From positions 23,649 to 87,648 of the forward strand of contig NZ_FMAQ01000009.1 in NCBI RefSeq assembly GCF_900094945.1: a DNA stretch of 64,000 nucleotides, read 5' to 3'. A program made the position numbers and the translations under genes. This document shows positions 62,217 through 64,000 of the stretch, one piece after another. This DNA is from Gilliamella bombicola (GTDB lineage: Bacteria > Pseudomonadota > Gammaproteobacteria > Enterobacterales > Orbaceae). The notes below the pieces were generated by a model. It ran no database searches. It saw only the letters and a list, made by a program, of their open reading frames with translations, and was not told the origin of the DNA. Position 1 is the first letter of the stretch. Every line of letters starts with the position of its first letter.

Positions 62217-62621
62217 AAAATTACGCCAGTGGCAGAAAAGCTAGCAGCACGCTTTGCCCGCAAAGGTGTTCAAAAAGCGTTTAATCTATTTGCAATGCGT
62301 ACAATATTATACCGTTTTGCTGGGATTGTTGGTCTTGCTGCCTTAGTTTTAGAGTTACTTTATGACTATTTTTCTGACAATCAAATTCAAGTTTGGATCA
62401 CTTATTCTGCTTTAGGAGTACGTAAAGGTGAGCTAAGATTTAAGATGAGTTTCGATCAAATTAGAGCATTTAAAGAACTTAATCTGTTTGTTGAAAAACT
62501 TCAAGAAGAGAGCGGTGTTAATCTTTCCCAAATTGATAAAAAAGCGATTGAAAGTATGAAAAACGATTACGAGTCTATCTTATTAACGACGCAAAATAAT
62601 GTTCATAAATGGCTTAAATAA
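62217..62621 (+). pseudogene. C-terminal fragment of a large effector-like protein
   Basis: An open frame of ~134 codons with no good start that begins at the purM junction. It contains a basic stretch ('[16 protein letters not shown]'), a hydrophobic helix ('FAGIVGLAALVLELLYDYF') and 'DNQIQVWITYSALG', followed by a helical tail. Such an arrangement is seen near the C-termini of large type VI secretion effectors, but this is resemblance only. Any upstream part was replaced by purM DNA. Confidence 0.4.
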
Positions 62622-62623
62622 AA

Positions 62624-62641
62624 AAGGGCATGCGTGCCCTT
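62624..62641 (-). terminator. Terminator of the Sel1-repeat gene
   Basis: AAGGGCA-TGCG-TGCCCTT overlaps the gene's stop and is followed on the minus strand by a T-run (TTTTTTATTT). It probably also serves the convergent fragment. Confidence 0.7.
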
Positions 62642-63941
62642 ATTGTTCAAGCGGAGGATAGCCTGGCCAGTAATTTTCAAATGGTAGCTCTCCCATAGTA
62701 ATAGCATATTTACGCCAAAGTTGAGCTTGTGTAATATCTTGTGCCTCGCCTTTATAGTAGTAACTTAATAATGTCATGCATTTATAATATCCTTGTATTG
62801 ATTCTTTAACAAAAAAACGCTCTTTTAATGGTGTAATTTCACCCACTGTTTCACCTAATATTACTGACCATGTTGGTCTTGTCCAATCATACATTGCCCC
62901 AACAGTACCTGTAAAATTTAACTGATAGATTCGATTGAAAAATTGAAATCGTTCAGTAATATAGTCTTCGTCGCTGGAATCATTTGGTTCAAATTTTTGT
63001 CGGCGTGGTTCTTTATAATCTTCAATTTTAGCTTTAAGTGAGTATTTTTTATAATTTTCGTTAGTTTCAATACGCCAGATAACATCTTCTAGATTATTAT
63101 CAGGCATAACACGAAAAGCCTGCACTAAAGCGGCAAAACCTTTAGGTACATCTTGCTCAGTGCCAAGTCCTTGCATATACATAAAGGCCAGTGTTTTAAG
63201 CGCTGGTGCACAGTTTTGTTTAGCGGCTTTTTGGTATAACTCAAAGGCTTTTTTTTCGTCTTTTTCAACACCGATACCAAATAGATAAAAATAAGCTAAA
63301 TTGGTTTGGGCAAGGGCATGGCCTTTATTGGCCGCTTTTTGGTACCATTCAATGGCTTTAGCCAAATCAGGCTCAACGCCTTGACCAAATTCGCTCATTG
63401 GGTAAATTGCACGGGAATAAGGGTCAGAAGGTAATTGAAACTCATAAGGAGCAAATTTGGCTTCGATATAGGGTAAATCAGGGTCAGTATTTTTGCCGTT
63501 TTCATCAAAAAAATAGTTGCGGGGTGGTTTACCGCCGGAGCCGTTTTCGTAGATATAGCCAATACTATTTTGCGCATCAAGATTGCCTTGAGCAGCAGCT
63601 TTTTCAAACCAGCTTAATGCAACAGGAAAATTATTAAACTCATCACGGTATATGGCACCTAAATTATATTGGGCTTTAGCCAATCCTTGAGCCGCGGCTT
63701 TTTCGAACAGTAATCTGGCTTTGGTATGATAGCCTTTATGCAATAGGGCATCTTGATAATAAATTTCCCCAAGGCTATTTTGGGCATTGGCATCACCTTT
63801 ATCGGCCAGTTTGGTACAAATAGCGATATTGGCTTCATCTTTTTTTAGTGGCAAACATTTTGTGTTGGTTTTAGCAGCACTAGGCAATGATAACCCAACT
63901 AACATAATCAATAAAAGGGATAATTTGGTGTGCGCTAACAT
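62640..63941 (-). CDS. Secreted Sel1-like repeat protein
   Basis: A 433-residue protein with a signal peptide ('LSLLLIMLVGLSLPSAA') and about six Sel1 repeats ('DANAQNSLGEIYY', 'LAKAQYNLGAIY', 'LDAQNSIGYIY', 'HALAQTNLAYFYLFG', 'CAPALKTLAFMYMQG'), interrupted near residues 135-185 by an aromatic insert. The last ~130 residues have no repeat and no recognised family. Related Sel1 proteins include immunity proteins of some lipase effectors (PldB of Pseudomonas); the adjacent effector-like fragment makes that idea worth testing, but the opposite orientation argues against a simple pair. GGAAT precedes the ATG. Confidence 0.85.
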   Translation of the reverse strand: MLAHTKLSLLLIMLVGLSLPSAAKTNTKCLPLKKDEANIAICTKLADKGDANAQNSLGEIYYQDALLHKGYHTKARLLFEKAAAQGLAKAQYNLGAIYRDEFNNFPVALSWFEKAAAQGNLDAQNSIGYIYENGSGGKPPRNYFFDENGKNTDPDLPYIEAKFAPYEFQLPSDPYSRAIYPMSEFGQGVEPDLAKAIEWYQKAANKGHALAQTNLAYFYLFGIGVEKDEKKAFELYQKAAKQNCAPALKTLAFMYMQGLGTEQDVPKGFAALVQAFRVMPDNNLEDVIWRIETNENYKKYSLKAKIEDYKEPRRQKFEPNDSSDEDYITERFQFFNRIYQLNFTGTVGAMYDWTRPTWSVILGETVGEITPLKERFFVKESIQGYYKCMTLLSYYYKGEAQDITQAQLWRKYAITMGELPFENYWPGYPPLEQ

Positions 63942-64000
63942 AAAGTATTCCAGTTGATTGTTCGATAAAACATCAGTTTATCATAAAATATTTCTAGATA

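Noticed and set aside
62166..62621. Full plus-strand frame from 62166 as a real gene
   Set aside because: Its first ~17 codons run antisense through the purM fragment, so the start is artificial; only the part after about 62217 may be a genuine fragment.

Overview
The window is a low-GC chromosomal segment of a gammaproteobacterium. The gene blocks are enterobacterial in content and order: thiPQ, dinB, pyrE-rph/yicC, yejK, yccS, seqA-pgm, hemCDXY, mnmA-hflD-purB, tpiA and zapB. The strong AT bias, the DUF2868-DUF3482 pair and the protein divergence point to an insect-gut Orbaceae bacterium such as Gilliamella. That is an inference from family knowledge; no search was run. No rRNA or tRNA gene was recognised.

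Layout. 1-5.0 kb: end of a thiamine ABC transporter (thiP partial, thiQ), an EptC-type phosphoethanolamine transferase, and dinB behind a near-perfect LexA box. 5.0-9.3 kb: a beta-glucoside PTS with 6-phospho-beta-glucosidase and a divergent GntR/UTRA regulator. 9.3-16.3 kb: a type I restriction-modification operon (hsdM-hsdS-hsdR) with a PrrC anticodon nuclease between hsdS and hsdR. 16.7-16.8 kb: a type I-F CRISPR leader followed by one terminal repeat and no spacer. 17-28.7 kb: housekeeping genes (lactate oxidase, pyrE, rph, yicC, transporters, yejK, nfo, yccS).

28.8-32.7 kb is an accessory island. It holds three copies of a GC-rich structured element (the complete copy has terminal inverted repeats), a secreted lectin-like protein with heptanucleotide repeats at its start, and a three-spacer orphan type I-F array bracketed by inverted element copies. 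No cas genes lie in the window. 32.7-56.7 kb returns to core genes: pgm, seqA, slyB-like, gloA, gmk, azlC (interrupted by an in-frame stop)-azlD, hemCDXY, purB-hflD-mnmA, a solitary CI/LexA-like repressor with a divergent Ner-like gene, tpiA, zapB, the DUF2868/DUF3482/NlpC operon, a Tat-exported aminotransferase and pyruvate:flavodoxin oxidoreductase.

57-62 kb holds two more members of the secreted lectin-like family and a truncated fourth. The second member starts with twelve tandem 7-bp units that put its natural ATG out of frame, so it is very likely phase-variable and OFF in this assembly. The truncated copy and the repeat-free copy show which frame is functional. 61.9-64 kb carries a purM 3' fragment joined to an effector-like fragment, then a Sel1-repeat protein.

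The most noteworthy items are the hsd-prrC defence cassette, the phase-variable surface-protein family with a covarying 5'UTR hairpin, the structured element whose stem shows compensatory changes between copies, and the two type I-F leader loci without cas genes.
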